A stretch of DNA of 64,000 nucleotides from Lysinibacillus telephonicus (GCF_003966145.1 NZ_RXNR01000003.1:1-64000), one strand, 5' to 3'; counted from the first letter of the stretch, positions 28,847 through 37,811 are shown. A program made the numbers and translations. The notes: generated by a model from the letters alone, not told the origin.

Positions 28847-29738
28847 TGTCGCCACCAACTTTATGTTTAAAAATTTCATCAAGCGATAAGTAATCTAAAC
28901 TAAACTTTTCGATATAGAGGCCATTCGAAACAGCTTCAAAAATTGATTGTGCAAAAGACTCATTTTCTAATTTCAGCACATATTCATCACGCTCTTCCTT
29001 AGCCTCTAATACACCTGTCATTTTCTCTAACTTCTCAATGGGGTAATCAGTTCGAATTGTTAATTTTGTTTTTCCATACTGTTTTTTCAGCTCCAACAAA
29101 CTACCCGAAAATAGAGAAACACCTCGTTTTAATAAACATAAGTGGTCACATAATTCCTCTACATTATCCATTTGGTGACTTGAAAATAAAATAGTCGTTC
29201 CACGTTCTTTTAAGAGCAATATTGCATTTTTTAATAAATCACGATTTACTGGATCTAAACCACTAAATGGTTCATCTAATATTAAAAACTTTGGTTTATG
29301 AATAAAACTTGCAATTAACTGAACCTTTTGTTGATTTCCCTTTGATAATGTCTCTGCCTTATCGTATCTTTTTTCCTCAATATCGAATCTTTTTATCCAA
29401 AAATCAAGTTCACTTTTTAATTCCTTACGATCCATTCCTCTTAGTTCGCCAAAAAATACTAATTGTTCCTCCACCTTCATTTGAGGAAAAATACCTCGTT
29501 CCTCAGGTAAATATCCAAGCAAATCACGATTTATTTTTTTAATTGGTGCACCATCCCAAGTAATATTTCCTGAAGTTTGTTCTTGTAAATCAAGAATCAT
29601 TCGAAAGGTAGTTGTTTTACCTGCACCATTTTGACCAATAAGGCCGAATATTTCACCTTTCCCAATTGAAAAATTCAAATCGTTAACAGCTGTAAAATCT
29701 TTATACTTTTTAACAACGTGTTCTAAGGTTAACGTCAT
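28839..29738 (-). CDS. yhaQ: ABC exporter ATPase (YhaQ/NatA-like)
   Basis: This 299-residue ATPase has Walker A GQNGAGKTT, the signature variant LSKGNQQKVQ typical of the NatA/YhaQ group, Walker B FLILDEPFSGLDP and the H-loop SSHQMD. A C-terminal domain of about 85 residues follows. The start MTLTLEHVVKKYKDF at 29738 is chosen over a GTG seven codons upstream because AGAGGAA lies directly before it. It is coupled to the permease gene by overlap. Confidence 0.9.
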   Translation of the reverse strand: MTLTLEHVVKKYKDFTAVNDLNFSIGKGEIFGLIGQNGAGKTTTFRMILDLQEQTSGNITWDGAPIKKINRDLLGYLPEERGIFPQMKVEEQLVFFGELRGMDRKELKSELDFWIKRFDIEEKRYDKAETLSKGNQQKVQLIASFIHKPKFLILDEPFSGLDPVNRDLLKNAILLLKERGTTILFSSHQMDNVEELCDHLCLLKRGVSLFSGSLLELKKQYGKTKLTIRTDYPIEKLEKMTGVLEAKEERDEYVLKLENESFAQSIFEAVSNGLYIEKFSLDYLSLDEIFKHKVGGDNE

Positions 29739-29877
29739 TTCCTCTATCTCCCTTCTCACTAATGTAATCTATTTCCAAACATATATATGGAGAACAAGTA
29801 TTTTGATATGTATATACTGTTATACGGGTAAATTTGCGATAAGTTTCAACATCCTTTATTTTCCTAAAAATAAAAAC

Positions 29878-29913
29878 ACCTGTAATTACCATTATGATTC
29901 GGTAATTACAGGT
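29878..29913 (-). terminator. Terminator of the amidase gene
   Basis: A perfect 13-bp dyad (ACCTGTAATTACC / GGTAATTACAGGT) with a 10-base loop is followed on the minus strand by GTTTTTATTTTT. Confidence 0.93.
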
Positions 29914-29920
29914 CTACTTC

Positions 29921-30721
29921 CTACTTTATAGTTCTTTGAACGATAAGTACGGAAAGGCCTAGCAAATCAGCAGTCGTAAGTGTTTTGTTATTTAATTTAT
30001 TTAGCCATTCTTTACTAATCGCTTTTTGTGAAACACCTTTCTCTATTATTTCTTTTACTGAATTTTGATCTTTTAAAACTTTATTTAAAACATCGATTAA
30101 AGTTGGACTTGAAATTGCTGAATTAATCTTTCCGTTATTAGCAATAAGGCTCAATCCATTTTCACCTTCTTCTGGTCGTGATTGTCCATCAAGTACGTAG
30201 TTTATTAGTTGATTAGCGATTGCTTTACAAATTACTTCAAAATACCTTTGATATAAATTAACGTCTGTTACTGAATCCACAAAGCAAACTTCTATTAAAA
30301 TTGCTGGTTTCAAAGTACGGTTTAAAAAAGCTAAATCGGTTCTTTTTTTAGCTCCCCGATTTCTTAAACCGCTAGCAGAAGAAATTGCCTTACTTATTTT
30401 TTCAGCAAGATTTTTATTACTATCGCTTAAATAAAGAACTTCTGTTCCTTTAGCAGAATTTAACCTCTCTCCAGAAGCATTAAAGTGAATACTCACATCC
30501 ACTTTTCTAGTTGTGCCATTATGTCGAGATATTAAGTAGTTCAAATTTTGTGATTGTGTTCTAGAAGTATTATCTTCTATCTTCGTCACCCCAATTTTTT
30601 CACTCTTTAATATTTCCACTATTCGATTTGTTACTTTTCTCGCCTCTCGTACCTCATCTATAATATCTCGAGCACCTGTCCCTATTCCATAGTGTCCCGG
30701 GCTTATTGTTATTAAGCTCAT
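29921..30721 (-). CDS. N-acetylmuramoyl-L-alanine amidase without signal peptide
   Basis: The 266 residues begin directly with an Amidase_3 zinc hydrolase domain (about 1-175). The first zinc His is in ISPGHYG, the second in VSIHFNA, and the catalytic Glu in ILIEVCFVDS. The C-terminal 85 residues are unrecognised and are not SPOR or SH3 repeats. Lack of a signal peptide fits either a phage-type endolysin or a mother-cell lysis enzyme like CwlC in sporulating cells. No holin or other phage genes are near, which favours the second reading or a domesticated relic. Confidence 0.85.
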   Translation of the reverse strand: MSLITISPGHYGIGTGARDIIDEVREARKVTNRIVEILKSEKIGVTKIEDNTSRTQSQNLNYLISRHNGTTRKVDVSIHFNASGERLNSAKGTEVLYLSDSNKNLAEKISKAISSASGLRNRGAKKRTDLAFLNRTLKPAILIEVCFVDSVTDVNLYQRYFEVICKAIANQLINYVLDGQSRPEEGENGLSLIANNGKINSAISSPTLIDVLNKVLKDQNSVKEIIEKGVSQKAISKEWLNKLNNKTLTTADLLGLSVLIVQRTIK

Positions 30722-30980
30722 TATCCAAACACCTCCATCCCATAAGACTTTTCATATCTATAATTGTTGGAGTGGAATTATAGTTTGCAATATCTTAAGG
30801 GTGACTATTTGTATAGTATGCCTAAAACTCTTTCAGAGACGGGCTAATTTATTAAACTATGATAAGTTGCAGTGTTTTCTTACTGTCTCCGATTAAGAAA
30901 AGATATGTTTACTTAAACTATATATTTTAAATAATAAAAAGGAGACGTAATTTAATTAAAAATATAATCTATTCCAACTA

Positions 30981-31922
30981 TTAAATAAGTTGCTTTAAAT
31001 AGTTCTTAATGAAAGCTATTGTATCTGCTATTTCTACTGTGAAAATTTCATTCTTTGTAAAAAAACTATGAACGAGTCCTGCCGCAGTATGTAGATCAAC
31101 GTTAACACCCGAATCTTTCAATCGTTTAGCATATGCATTTCCTTCATCCCTTAAAACATCATTTTCTGCAACGATAATACATGCCGGTGGTAAGTTGCCT
31201 AAGTCAAAAGCTCTTAATGGTGCTGCATAAGGGTGTGTCTTTTCATTTTCATTGTTCAAATAGTATCTTCCAAACCACTCCATATCCTTCTTCTCTAAAC
31301 CATAGCCAACTTTAAATTGCTCGTATGATTCAGACTCATATGATAAATCCGTCACTGGGTAGAGCAAAACTTGGGAATGAATACTAGGTCCTTGAAGCTC
31401 TTTATTGATTAATGTTACGACTGTTGCTAAATTCGCGCCTGCACTATCTCCCATTACGGATATTTTATTTACTAAACCATTAATCATTTGCGCATTCTTA
31501 TAAGTCCAAAGAAAGGAATCATATGCATCATAAACTGGTATTGGAAATTTGTATTCAGGTGCTAAACGATAGTCGACTGAGACAATAATTGAATTTGTTT
31601 CAAATGAAAGTAACTGACAAGATTCATGGCAAGTCTCAATACTATTTAATACCCATCCGCCGCCATGATAATAAACAATAATTGGAAATGGGCCATTGCC
31701 AAGTGGAGTATATATACGAATTTTTATTGTTTCTCCATCTCGCATGGAAATAAATTTATCTTCAATACTTTTTAGTTGAACATTACGTTCTAACTGTTTT
31801 TTTGAATTAGTCTGTCGTAACCGACGCACTTCTGCGGGTGTCATTGTATGTAATGCAGGTTGTTTATTTACGATATCTAAATATTGCTTTGAAACATTTA
31901 ATAAATTAGCCATGCTAGCCAC
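30981..31922 (-). CDS. Alpha/beta hydrolase, HSL-type esterase
   Basis: The 313 residues form a hormone-sensitive-lipase-like esterase. The oxyanion motif HGGGW is near residue 85, the nucleophile Ser in GDSAGAN (about 158-164), the catalytic Asp in VAENDVLRDEG and the His in GLVHSFF. The substrate is probably short-chain esters and is not predictable further. The start is unclear. GTG at 31922 and ATG at 31913 share one AAAGGA, the first rather close and the second rather far. The gene is alone. Confidence 0.88.
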   Translation of the reverse strand: MASMANLLNVSKQYLDIVNKQPALHTMTPAEVRRLRQTNSKKQLERNVQLKSIEDKFISMRDGETIKIRIYTPLGNGPFPIIVYYHGGGWVLNSIETCHESCQLLSFETNSIIVSVDYRLAPEYKFPIPVYDAYDSFLWTYKNAQMINGLVNKISVMGDSAGANLATVVTLINKELQGPSIHSQVLLYPVTDLSYESESYEQFKVGYGLEKKDMEWFGRYYLNNENEKTHPYAAPLRAFDLGNLPPACIIVAENDVLRDEGNAYAKRLKDSGVNVDLHTAAGLVHSFFTKNEIFTVEIADTIAFIKNYLKQLI

Positions 31923-32275
31923 AAATCCTTTCTACTTCTAATTCATATAATACCCACCTATTTAGTATGTTTTTATTATAAGTATAAAGATAGGTATTTA
32001 TCAATAAGAAAGGACTTGTCCAAAGGGAAAAATTTCTAAACTGTCATTTATTATTTTTAATTATTTGTTTTTGTTGGGTAAAACTATAAGTAGGCGGTTG
32101 TAAAAATTAAAAAAAACATCCTGTACATAGTTTAATGAACTAAGAAATAATAGGCTTTAATTAATTTGTACTAATACTATTTCTTTTGAAAATACTAGGT
32201 GTACAACTAGTTCAAGTGTTTTTTAGTACATATGTTAATAATGCATTAAATAATACAAAGGAGGAGAAATCGTTC
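31923..32275. other. Intergenic region esterase-cotD
   Basis: The region is divergent promoter space. CATATGTTA at 32229-32237 fits the sigma-K -10 pattern (CATANNNTA) 39 bases before the coat gene start, but no good -35 is visible, so it is weak evidence. A longer plus-strand frame from 32186 lacks a ribosome-binding site and is not used. Nothing else stands out. Confidence 0.3.
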
Positions 32276-32584
32276 ATGTTTAATAGACAAATGGGTCGCC
32301 GAAGAAAACCGATTTGCTGTCCACCTAATGTTCTTCCAACTCAAGTAGCACCAGCACGCGTTTCACCCACACAAGAAGTAGTAAGAACTAATATTATTAA
32401 CACAGTTGTACCTCATATCCACCCTGTGCACGTGACAACAGTAAATAGACATATTGCACACAACCAACACTACTTCCCACGTACAAATTCAGTTGTAAAC
32501 CAGTTTGCTGAAACTCAAATGAATTGTGGTACACCAGAAAATCCTAACCCAAATTGCTTCCCTATTCGTAGAAGATTTTATTAA
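32276..32584 (+). CDS. CotD-family inner spore coat protein
   Basis: The 102 residues are His-, Pro- and Asn-rich with a Cys pair (RKPICCPP) and the CotD core VVPHIHPVHVTTVNRHIAHN followed by HYFPRT. CotD is a SigK-dependent coat protein laid down late in sporulation. The ATG at 32276 follows AAAGGAGGAG. The 30 extra codons upstream in frame are not conserved-looking and lack a ribosome-binding site. This gene is direct evidence that the organism sporulates. Confidence 0.9.
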   Translation: MFNRQMGRRRKPICCPPNVLPTQVAPARVSPTQEVVRTNIINTVVPHIHPVHVTTVNRHIAHNQHYFPRTNSVVNQFAETQMNCGTPENPNPNCFPIRRRFY

Positions 32585-32597
32585 TTTTTTCTAATAT

Positions 32598-32644
32598 AAA
32601 AGTAGATTACCTGTGCCTTTAAAGCGGTTAGGTAATCTACTTTT
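32598..32644. terminator. Bidirectional terminator between cotD-like gene and telA-like gene
   Basis: Arms AAAAGTAGATTACCT and AGGTAATCTACTTTT are perfect, with an 18-base loop and T-rich flank. It sits between convergent genes. Confidence 0.93.
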
Positions 32645-32647
32645 TGT

Positions 32648-33799
32648 TTATAATCTCTTTAATTTTTCATACTCAAGCTGTAATTTTTCAATTCTTTTTC
32701 TACCTTCCTCACGACTTCTAACAGTTTCAGCTTGAATTTGTTTTGTTTCTTCTATGCCAGCCATAATCGTTTGCCAAGTAGTTTCGATTGTTTCAATTTT
32801 TATACTTGGGTTTCCTGCAGAACGAGCAATGTTTACGCTATTCGAACGAATGTTTTCAGCATTTCGAATTAGCATTTCATTTGTGCGTTTATCAAGCTCC
32901 TCCATCGAATCTGCAACAAGCTTTTGGCGCTGAATTGTTACAGCATGGATAAGCCCTTGTTTAAAAATCGGTATTGTTGTAACAAATGCAGAATTAATTT
33001 TCCCAATCAAATGGTTATTCCCTTGCTGAATCATACGAATTTGTGGAGCAGTTTGAAATGAAACCTGTTGAGCCATTTCTAAATCGTAGCGACGCTGTTC
33101 CAATAACTCTATTGAGCGGCGTACTGTTTCAAGTTCCATTATTGCTTCCTGATCACCTTCATTAGCTTTATTTTCTAGTTGTATAATTTGTGGTTGAAGC
33201 TGTTCAAGTTTTACTTCAATTGCAGCAACATGCTCACTTAAACTTTGGAAATAGTTTAAATTTTGATCATACATTTGTTCAAGCTCGACCGTATTTTGTT
33301 TCATCTCTTGTTCGTATTTTTGTATCTCATTGTATATCTTATCAACTTCTTTATTCATTGTGTCATATTTAGATAAAATACGTTCAAGCTGCTCTTTACT
33401 TTTATTAAATAAGCGTTTTAAAAAACCTGCTTTTTTCTCTTCTTTAAAATCTTGTGGATCAAAACGATCCATTATTTTATTTAGATTATTAATTAGCGCA
33501 CTTGATTTTTCCAATTTACTTGTTTTAATTGTTGCCAGCATTCGATCTGAAAAGCTAGAGATAGCTGTTGCTGTCTCGCTGCCAAATTCGAGAACAGCAA
33601 TTTGGTCTTTTATATCGATTTTTTCAGCTAGTGCTTGTACTTGGGGTTCTTTTTTCAAAGCAAGCTGTCGTTTTTTTATTTGAGACATTTCTTCTTGTGA
33701 TATAAGTTGTTGTGGTTTAGTTTTGTCAACAAGTTCATTGATATCTTCTCTATTTTTCATATCTAAGTCTTCGAATAATGAGTTTTTGAAGTCAGACAT
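32648..33799 (-). CDS. TelA/KlaA-family 'toxic anion resistance' protein
   Basis: The 383 residues are mostly helical, with a long central coiled coil (about 150-245) and the family end QTAPQIRMIQQGNNHLIGKI. The family (TelA, YceH) is linked to tellurite and bacteriocin tolerance and usually sits beside TerD-like genes. None are near here, so the specific role is open. GGGGGAT precedes the ATG. It is cytosolic, with no signal or anchor. Confidence 0.9.
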   Translation of the reverse strand: MSDFKNSLFEDLDMKNREDINELVDKTKPQQLISQEEMSQIKKRQLALKKEPQVQALAEKIDIKDQIAVLEFGSETATAISSFSDRMLATIKTSKLEKSSALINNLNKIMDRFDPQDFKEEKKAGFLKRLFNKSKEQLERILSKYDTMNKEVDKIYNEIQKYEQEMKQNTVELEQMYDQNLNYFQSLSEHVAAIEVKLEQLQPQIIQLENKANEGDQEAIMELETVRRSIELLEQRRYDLEMAQQVSFQTAPQIRMIQQGNNHLIGKINSAFVTTIPIFKQGLIHAVTIQRQKLVADSMEELDKRTNEMLIRNAENIRSNSVNIARSAGNPSIKIETIETTWQTIMAGIEETKQIQAETVRSREEGRKRIEKLQLEYEKLKRL

Positions 33800-33960
33800 A
33801 AGTATCCCCCGCTCCTATTTCAATTATGGGTAAAACCTTTAATACATCTATTTGGGTTAAATTGCGTATTATAAGTATTTTACAAATATTCTTATATAAA
33901 ACATACGAAATAGGCGATCGAAAAGTTTCATTCATTTAGAATAAGACAGTTTTAAAAAGA

Positions 33961-34743
33961 TTAAAGTGCCTCACCTGAGCCGCCGTCAATATTGACAGCA
34001 GAGCCAGAAACATAGCTTGCTGCATCTGATGCTAAAAATGTGATGACATTCGCTGCTTCTTCTGTATCGCCTATACGACCTAGTGGAATCGTCTTACCTA
34101 CTTCCTTAGAGTATTCTTCCCAACTTTTCTCAGGCATTGCATTTTGCCAGCGCTCTTCGATTTGTCTGCTACGAATAAGACCAATACAAACCGCGTTTAC
34201 ACGAATATTGTATTTACCTAAATCCTTACTCATAGCTTTCGTTAATGCTAGTCCAGCTGAACGACTTACTGTTGTTGGCAAACTTGATTCAGGTGGAGTT
34301 TTAGCTATTACTGCCGTTATATTTACGATAGAACCACCTTTTTGCTCTTTCATATAAGGCAATGCAAACTTTGAACAATGAATCGCCCCAAACAATTTTA
34401 AGTTTAAGTCAGAATGCCAAAGATCTGTATCAACTTCTTCAAACGAGTTTGCAGAAGAAGTACCTGCATTATTAATCAGTATGTTTAATTTTCCAAAGTG
34501 GGCAACCGTTTCTTCGATGATACGGTTACAGTCCTCTTCTTTTGAAACATTTGCGACAATCGTAAAAACCTCAGTTTTAACTTGTTGTTCAATAAGTTGT
34601 TTTGCTTCTTGTAGTGTAGTTTCATTCCGTGCAGCAATGGCGATTTTTGTCCCCTCTTTTGCGAGCTGTAACGCTGTATACAAACCAATCCCTTTACTTC
34701 CACCAGTTATAATCGCAACCTTATCTTTTAATCCTAATTCCAT
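33961..34743 (-). CDS. SDR-family protein lacking the canonical catalytic residues
   Basis: This 260-residue Rossmann protein has an intact cofactor site (TGGSKGIG, NNAG). The usual active site is changed. The Ser position reads NITA instead of NISS, and where YxxxK is expected the sequence is TTVSRSAGLALTKA, so Tyr is Thr and Lys is Arg when aligned on the SAGLALTKA helix. It may bind NAD(P) without normal dehydrogenase activity, or use a variant mechanism known from some SDR subgroups. AAAAAGGAG precedes the ATG. It stands alone. Confidence 0.88.
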   Translation of the reverse strand: MELGLKDKVAIITGGSKGIGLYTALQLAKEGTKIAIAARNETTLQEAKQLIEQQVKTEVFTIVANVSKEEDCNRIIEETVAHFGKLNILINNAGTSSANSFEEVDTDLWHSDLNLKLFGAIHCSKFALPYMKEQKGGSIVNITAVIAKTPPESSLPTTVSRSAGLALTKAMSKDLGKYNIRVNAVCIGLIRSRQIEERWQNAMPEKSWEEYSKEVGKTIPLGRIGDTEEAANVITFLASDAASYVSGSAVNIDGGSGEAL

Positions 34744-34840
34744 GTTTTTGTCTCCTTTTTATTAAGTTAAATAAATTATATAAGATAAAGTTTGAATTGT
34801 GTGAAATTTCAATCTTTACATTTTAACATTCGACAAAATC

Positions 34841-34876
34841 AAAAAACACTGTTGGAGTTTTTCCAACAGTGTTTTT
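34841..34876. terminator. Terminator-type hairpin
   Basis: Arms AAAAACACTGTTGGA and TCCAACAGTGTTTTT have a short T loop and A/T-runs on both sides. It lies about 30 bases past the YjcZ-type gene stop on the minus strand. Confidence 0.9.
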
Positions 34877-34905
34877 AAAGATAAATCTAATTAATAATCT
34901 GACTT

Positions 34906-35025
34906 TTATTTACAGAAGTACGCACCAACAATGATTAAAAGAATGAATAATACAACAAGTAAAACAAATTCGTAGTTAAATTTTCCTGAGTATCCTCCTA
35001 CTTGATAACATCCATTGTAATGCAT
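34906..35025 (-). CDS. YjcZ-family sporulation miniprotein
   Basis: The 39 residues start with a Gly/Tyr/Asn-rich segment (MHYNGCYQVGGYSGKFN) and continue with one membrane span (FVLLVVLFILLIIVGAYF), the YjcZ/sporulation-membrane-peptide pattern. The frame extends 21 codons upstream, but AAAAGGGGG just before the ATG at 35025 fixes the start. The related gene at 35172 shares the LLVVLFILLIIVG core. Confidence 0.85.
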   Translation of the reverse strand: MHYNGCYQVGGYSGKFNYEFVLLVVLFILLIIVGAYFCK

Positions 35026-35131
35026 GTATTTCCCCCTTTTTTTTACTAATACAATATATGTTAGGCGAATTGCCTTCATAGGGGACAAATGTACAATTTT
35101 TATGGTTTTAAATCTTAAATTTAAGCAAAAT

Positions 35132-35165
35132 AAAAATGGATTCCCAAAAGAGAGAATCCATTTTT
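35132..35165 (-). terminator. Terminator of the second YjcZ-type gene
   Basis: Perfect 12-bp arms AAAAATGGATTC / GAATCCATTTTT with a 10-base loop start 7 bases after the stop at 35172 and end in a U-run on the minus strand. Confidence 0.92.
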
Positions 35166-35171
35166 ATTTAA

Positions 35172-35321
35172 TTAATATCCAAAACCATTGTTGTTGAAAA
35201 ATGCTGTACCAACGATGATTAATAGGATAAATAGAACAACAAGTAATGCGAAGCCATTACGATTGTTGTTGTAACCACCATTGTAATAATCGCCTGCTCC
35301 TCCAACATTTGAGTAACCCAT
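35172..35321 (-). CDS. YjcZ-family sporulation miniprotein (second copy)
   Basis: A 49-residue ORF reads MGYSNVGGAGDYYNGGYNNN at the start, then FALLVVLFILLIIVGTAFF, ending NNNGFGY. This is a typical YjcZ protein: a Gly/Asn/Tyr-rich head, one span and a short tail. GGGGGG lies 8 bases before the ATG and a terminator follows directly. It has its own terminator, separate from the copy at 34906, so the two are probably independent transcripts from a local duplication. Confidence 0.88.
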   Translation of the reverse strand: MGYSNVGGAGDYYNGGYNNNRNGFALLVVLFILLIIVGTAFFNNNGFGY

Positions 35322-35552
35322 TACATATTCCCCCCCTTTCCTCTAAGTTAGTCTATTTTATGTTGAATTTTGAACCATGTATTGGACAAGAATGTAGTTT
35401 TATTAAGAAAAATAGTGTGACAAGTTCTATTTATTCAGTTATTTTTTAGTTCCTTTATAATAAATGCGAAGCTTTTTTGTTGAAGGATGATATTCGTTTA
35501 CTATGAAATTATTTTTATAAAAAAAGAACCTCGAAAGTAAAGGTGTTAATCG

Positions 35553-36320
35553 TTACTCTTTAATTTTAAATTCATATTTTGTTTCAAATTGATATTTTCC
35601 TTCTTGAAAGGTTTTTTCAACAAACGTAATTTCATTGTTCTTATTAATAAGTACGACTGTAGAACATCGGGTTCCATAGTTAGGCATTTTAATAAATATT
35701 GGCGATAATAATCTTTCTAGTTCAATACCAACTCCTGTGTCAGGCAAATCCTCATCATTGGCTACTGTTATATCATCAACAATTTTAAATAACTCCTCAC
35801 ACTCTATACGTCCTGGATTTGATTGAAGATATTCATATAACCTCTGTTTCCCTTTAACAACTTTTGGCCAAGATGTATTTAAAGAATAGTTACTTAAACT
35901 ATGAGTTCCTGGTTGGATTTCATTAATTTCGTCTAATATATTGTTGTAATGCATTAGTTGATTTCCATCACCAACTAATACATTATAGCCCCCATATAGT
36001 TCTCTACTGTTTTTTAATTCATCTATAAATTCTTTATTTGAACGAGACTCTGATAAAAACATTCTAACGATTTCTCCGCGAGATTTAGTTCTTTCAGGCA
36101 GGCTGGGATCACGAAAGTTAGTTATCGCAGCGAATCTACCTTGTCTCGAAACACCGAGCCAAGTCCCCATTTGCAATAAATCACGTCCTGCTAAAATATT
36201 TGGTTCATCATCCCAAAACCCAGCCCTCTTTGTAGGTCGAGCATAGCTTTCATCCCGATTTGCAACTACAATTAATTTATACAATGGATGATCCTGAAAA
36301 TGAAAATTAATAAGACACAT
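35553..36320 (-). CDS. NRDE-family protein
   Basis: The 255 residues begin with the NRDE family core: MCLINF, then ANRDESYARPT with the name-giving NRDE, and TWLGVSRQGRFAAITNFRDP. The N-terminal Cys2 and the Ntn-like beginning resemble the TANGO2-related family. In bacteria the biochemical role is unproven, with haem trafficking suggested for the eukaryotic relative. AAGGGGAT precedes the ATG. It is divergent from serC. Confidence 0.85.
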   Translation of the reverse strand: MCLINFHFQDHPLYKLIVVANRDESYARPTKRAGFWDDEPNILAGRDLLQMGTWLGVSRQGRFAAITNFRDPSLPERTKSRGEIVRMFLSESRSNKEFIDELKNSRELYGGYNVLVGDGNQLMHYNNILDEINEIQPGTHSLSNYSLNTSWPKVVKGKQRLYEYLQSNPGRIECEELFKIVDDITVANDEDLPDTGVGIELERLLSPIFIKMPNYGTRCSTVVLINKNNEITFVEKTFQEGKYQFETKYEFKIKE

Positions 36321-36570
36321 ATGTTCTATATCCCCTTATGGCTAAATTTCTCTTAATATAACACTTCTCTCCTCCTGTAAGGAAGAGTACTAAAAAATAA
36401 ACCAATATTTTAAAGTTGACATACATGCTATTCTTTTCTCCCTTTTAATTTAAATCATCAAATTTTTATAGACTATCTTTTTTGATTTATTTTTTTGTTA
36501 AAAAATTCTTCATTTACGTACAAAGAAATTCAAAATATCAAATAATTCATCATTTTGTATAAATTTTAAA

Positions 36571-36597
36571 CCGCTAGTGCGGAAAAGAGTATATAAT
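36571..36597 (+). promoter_or_regulatory. serC promoter region with a palindrome
   Basis: TATAAT (36592-36597) lies 38 bases before the serC start. The spacer upstream contains a palindrome CCGCTAGTGCGG (36571-36582) where the -35 would be. There is no good TTGACA. The palindrome could be a repressor or activator site. The rest of 36321-36570 is AT-rich and without visible structure. Confidence 0.35.
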
Positions 36598-36634
36598 CAA
36601 ATATATAGATTATTTTCTTCAAGGAGTGTTCAAT

Positions 36635-37732
36635 GTGAATATAACAAATAATCGTGCTTATAATTTCAATGCAGGTCCTTCTGCGTTGCCACTAGAAGTA
36701 CTTGAAAAAGCACAAAAAGAATTAGTAAATTTCAACGACACTGGTATGTCAATTATGGAATTAAGCCACCGCAGCAAAGATTATGAGGCGGTTCATAACA
36801 ATGCGATTTCTCGATTAAAATCATTATTTGCAATTCCAGATAATTATGAAATTGTCTTTTTACAAGGTGGAGCAAGCCTACAATTTACAATGGTGCCAAT
36901 GAACTTTTTAACTGCCGATAAAACAGCTAGCTATGTATTAACCGGTTCATGGTCTGAAAAGGCGCTAAAAGAAGCGAAATTATTTGGACAAACTGGAGAA
37001 GCAGCTAGTTCTAAAAAGAATAAATATCGTAATATTCCATCAATAGAAGAGATTAAATTCAACTCTGATGATGCATATGTTCACATCACTTCTAACAACA
37101 CTATTTACGGTACTCAATGGAAGGAATTTCCGAGCACTGGAGATGTACCATTAGTGGCGGATATGTCTAGCGATATATTTTCTAGACCAGTAGATGTAAG
37201 CAAATTCGGAATTATTTATGCTGGTGCACAAAAGAACTTAGGTCCCTCAGGTGTAACAGTTGTTATTATCCGTAAAGATTTACTTGAAAAAGCAAATACT
37301 AATATACCGACAATGCTGAAATATACGACTCATGTCGATTCAAATTCTTTATATAACACTCCTCCAACATTCGGTATTTACATGTTAGGCGAAGTTTTAA
37401 AATGGATTGAAGAAATAGGCGGACTAGAAGCGATTGAGAAGCATAACGAGGAAAAAGCAAAAGTAATATATGATGTAATTGATAATAGTAATGGTTTTTA
37501 TACAGGTCATGCTACTGTAGAATCACGCTCATTAATGAATATTACTTTCCGAGTTGCAGATGAAGAATTAGAAAAACAATTCTTAGTTGAAGCAAAAGCT
37601 GCTGGATTTGTAGGGTTAAATGGTCACCGTTCTGTTGGTGGATGCCGTGCTTCTACATATAATGCAGTTCCATTCGAAGCATGCCAAGCACTTGCAAACT
37701 TCATGTTAGATTTCCAAAGAAAACATCAATAA
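36635..37732 (+). CDS. serC: Phosphoserine aminotransferase
   Basis: SerC is a PLP enzyme of serine synthesis that moves an amino group from glutamate to 3-phosphohydroxypyruvate. The 365 residues show FNAGPSALP at the start, the MELSHRS motif, the PLP Lys in YAGAQKNLGPSG, and the terminal GHRSVGGCRAS. The frame opens three codons earlier, but AAGGAG overlaps that codon, so the GTG at 36635 is preferred. serA and serB are not adjacent. Two terminators follow in series. Confidence 0.96.
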   Translation: MNITNNRAYNFNAGPSALPLEVLEKAQKELVNFNDTGMSIMELSHRSKDYEAVHNNAISRLKSLFAIPDNYEIVFLQGGASLQFTMVPMNFLTADKTASYVLTGSWSEKALKEAKLFGQTGEAASSKKNKYRNIPSIEEIKFNSDDAYVHITSNNTIYGTQWKEFPSTGDVPLVADMSSDIFSRPVDVSKFGIIYAGAQKNLGPSGVTVVIIRKDLLEKANTNIPTMLKYTTHVDSNSLYNTPPTFGIYMLGEVLKWIEEIGGLEAIEKHNEEKAKVIYDVIDNSNGFYTGHATVESRSLMNITFRVADEELEKQFLVEAKAAGFVGLNGHRSVGGCRASTYNAVPFEACQALANFMLDFQRKHQ

Positions 37733-37738
37733 GAAAAA

Positions 37739-37811
37739 AATCGACTCACGTTTGAGTCGATTCAGACTGTAGACAAGCTCGAAAATTTTGAGATTATCTA
37801 CAGTCTTTTTT
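37739..37811 (+). terminator. Two terminator hairpins in series after serC
   Basis: The first hairpin is AATCGACTCACG..GAGTCGATT at about 37739-37763. The second pairs GACTGTAGA with TCTACAGTC (about 37766-37804, inner CTC/GAG) and ends in TTTTTTT. The second has the clear U-run and may also block transcription from the convergent TRAP operon. Confidence 0.9.

Noticed and set aside
29921-30721. Prophage remnant around the amidase
   Set aside because: No holin, tail, integrase or att-like repeats were seen. Neighbours are ordinary chromosomal genes.
32648-33799. Tellurite-resistance (ter) operon
   Set aside because: Only a TelA-like gene is present. No TerD, TerC or TerB-like genes lie nearby.
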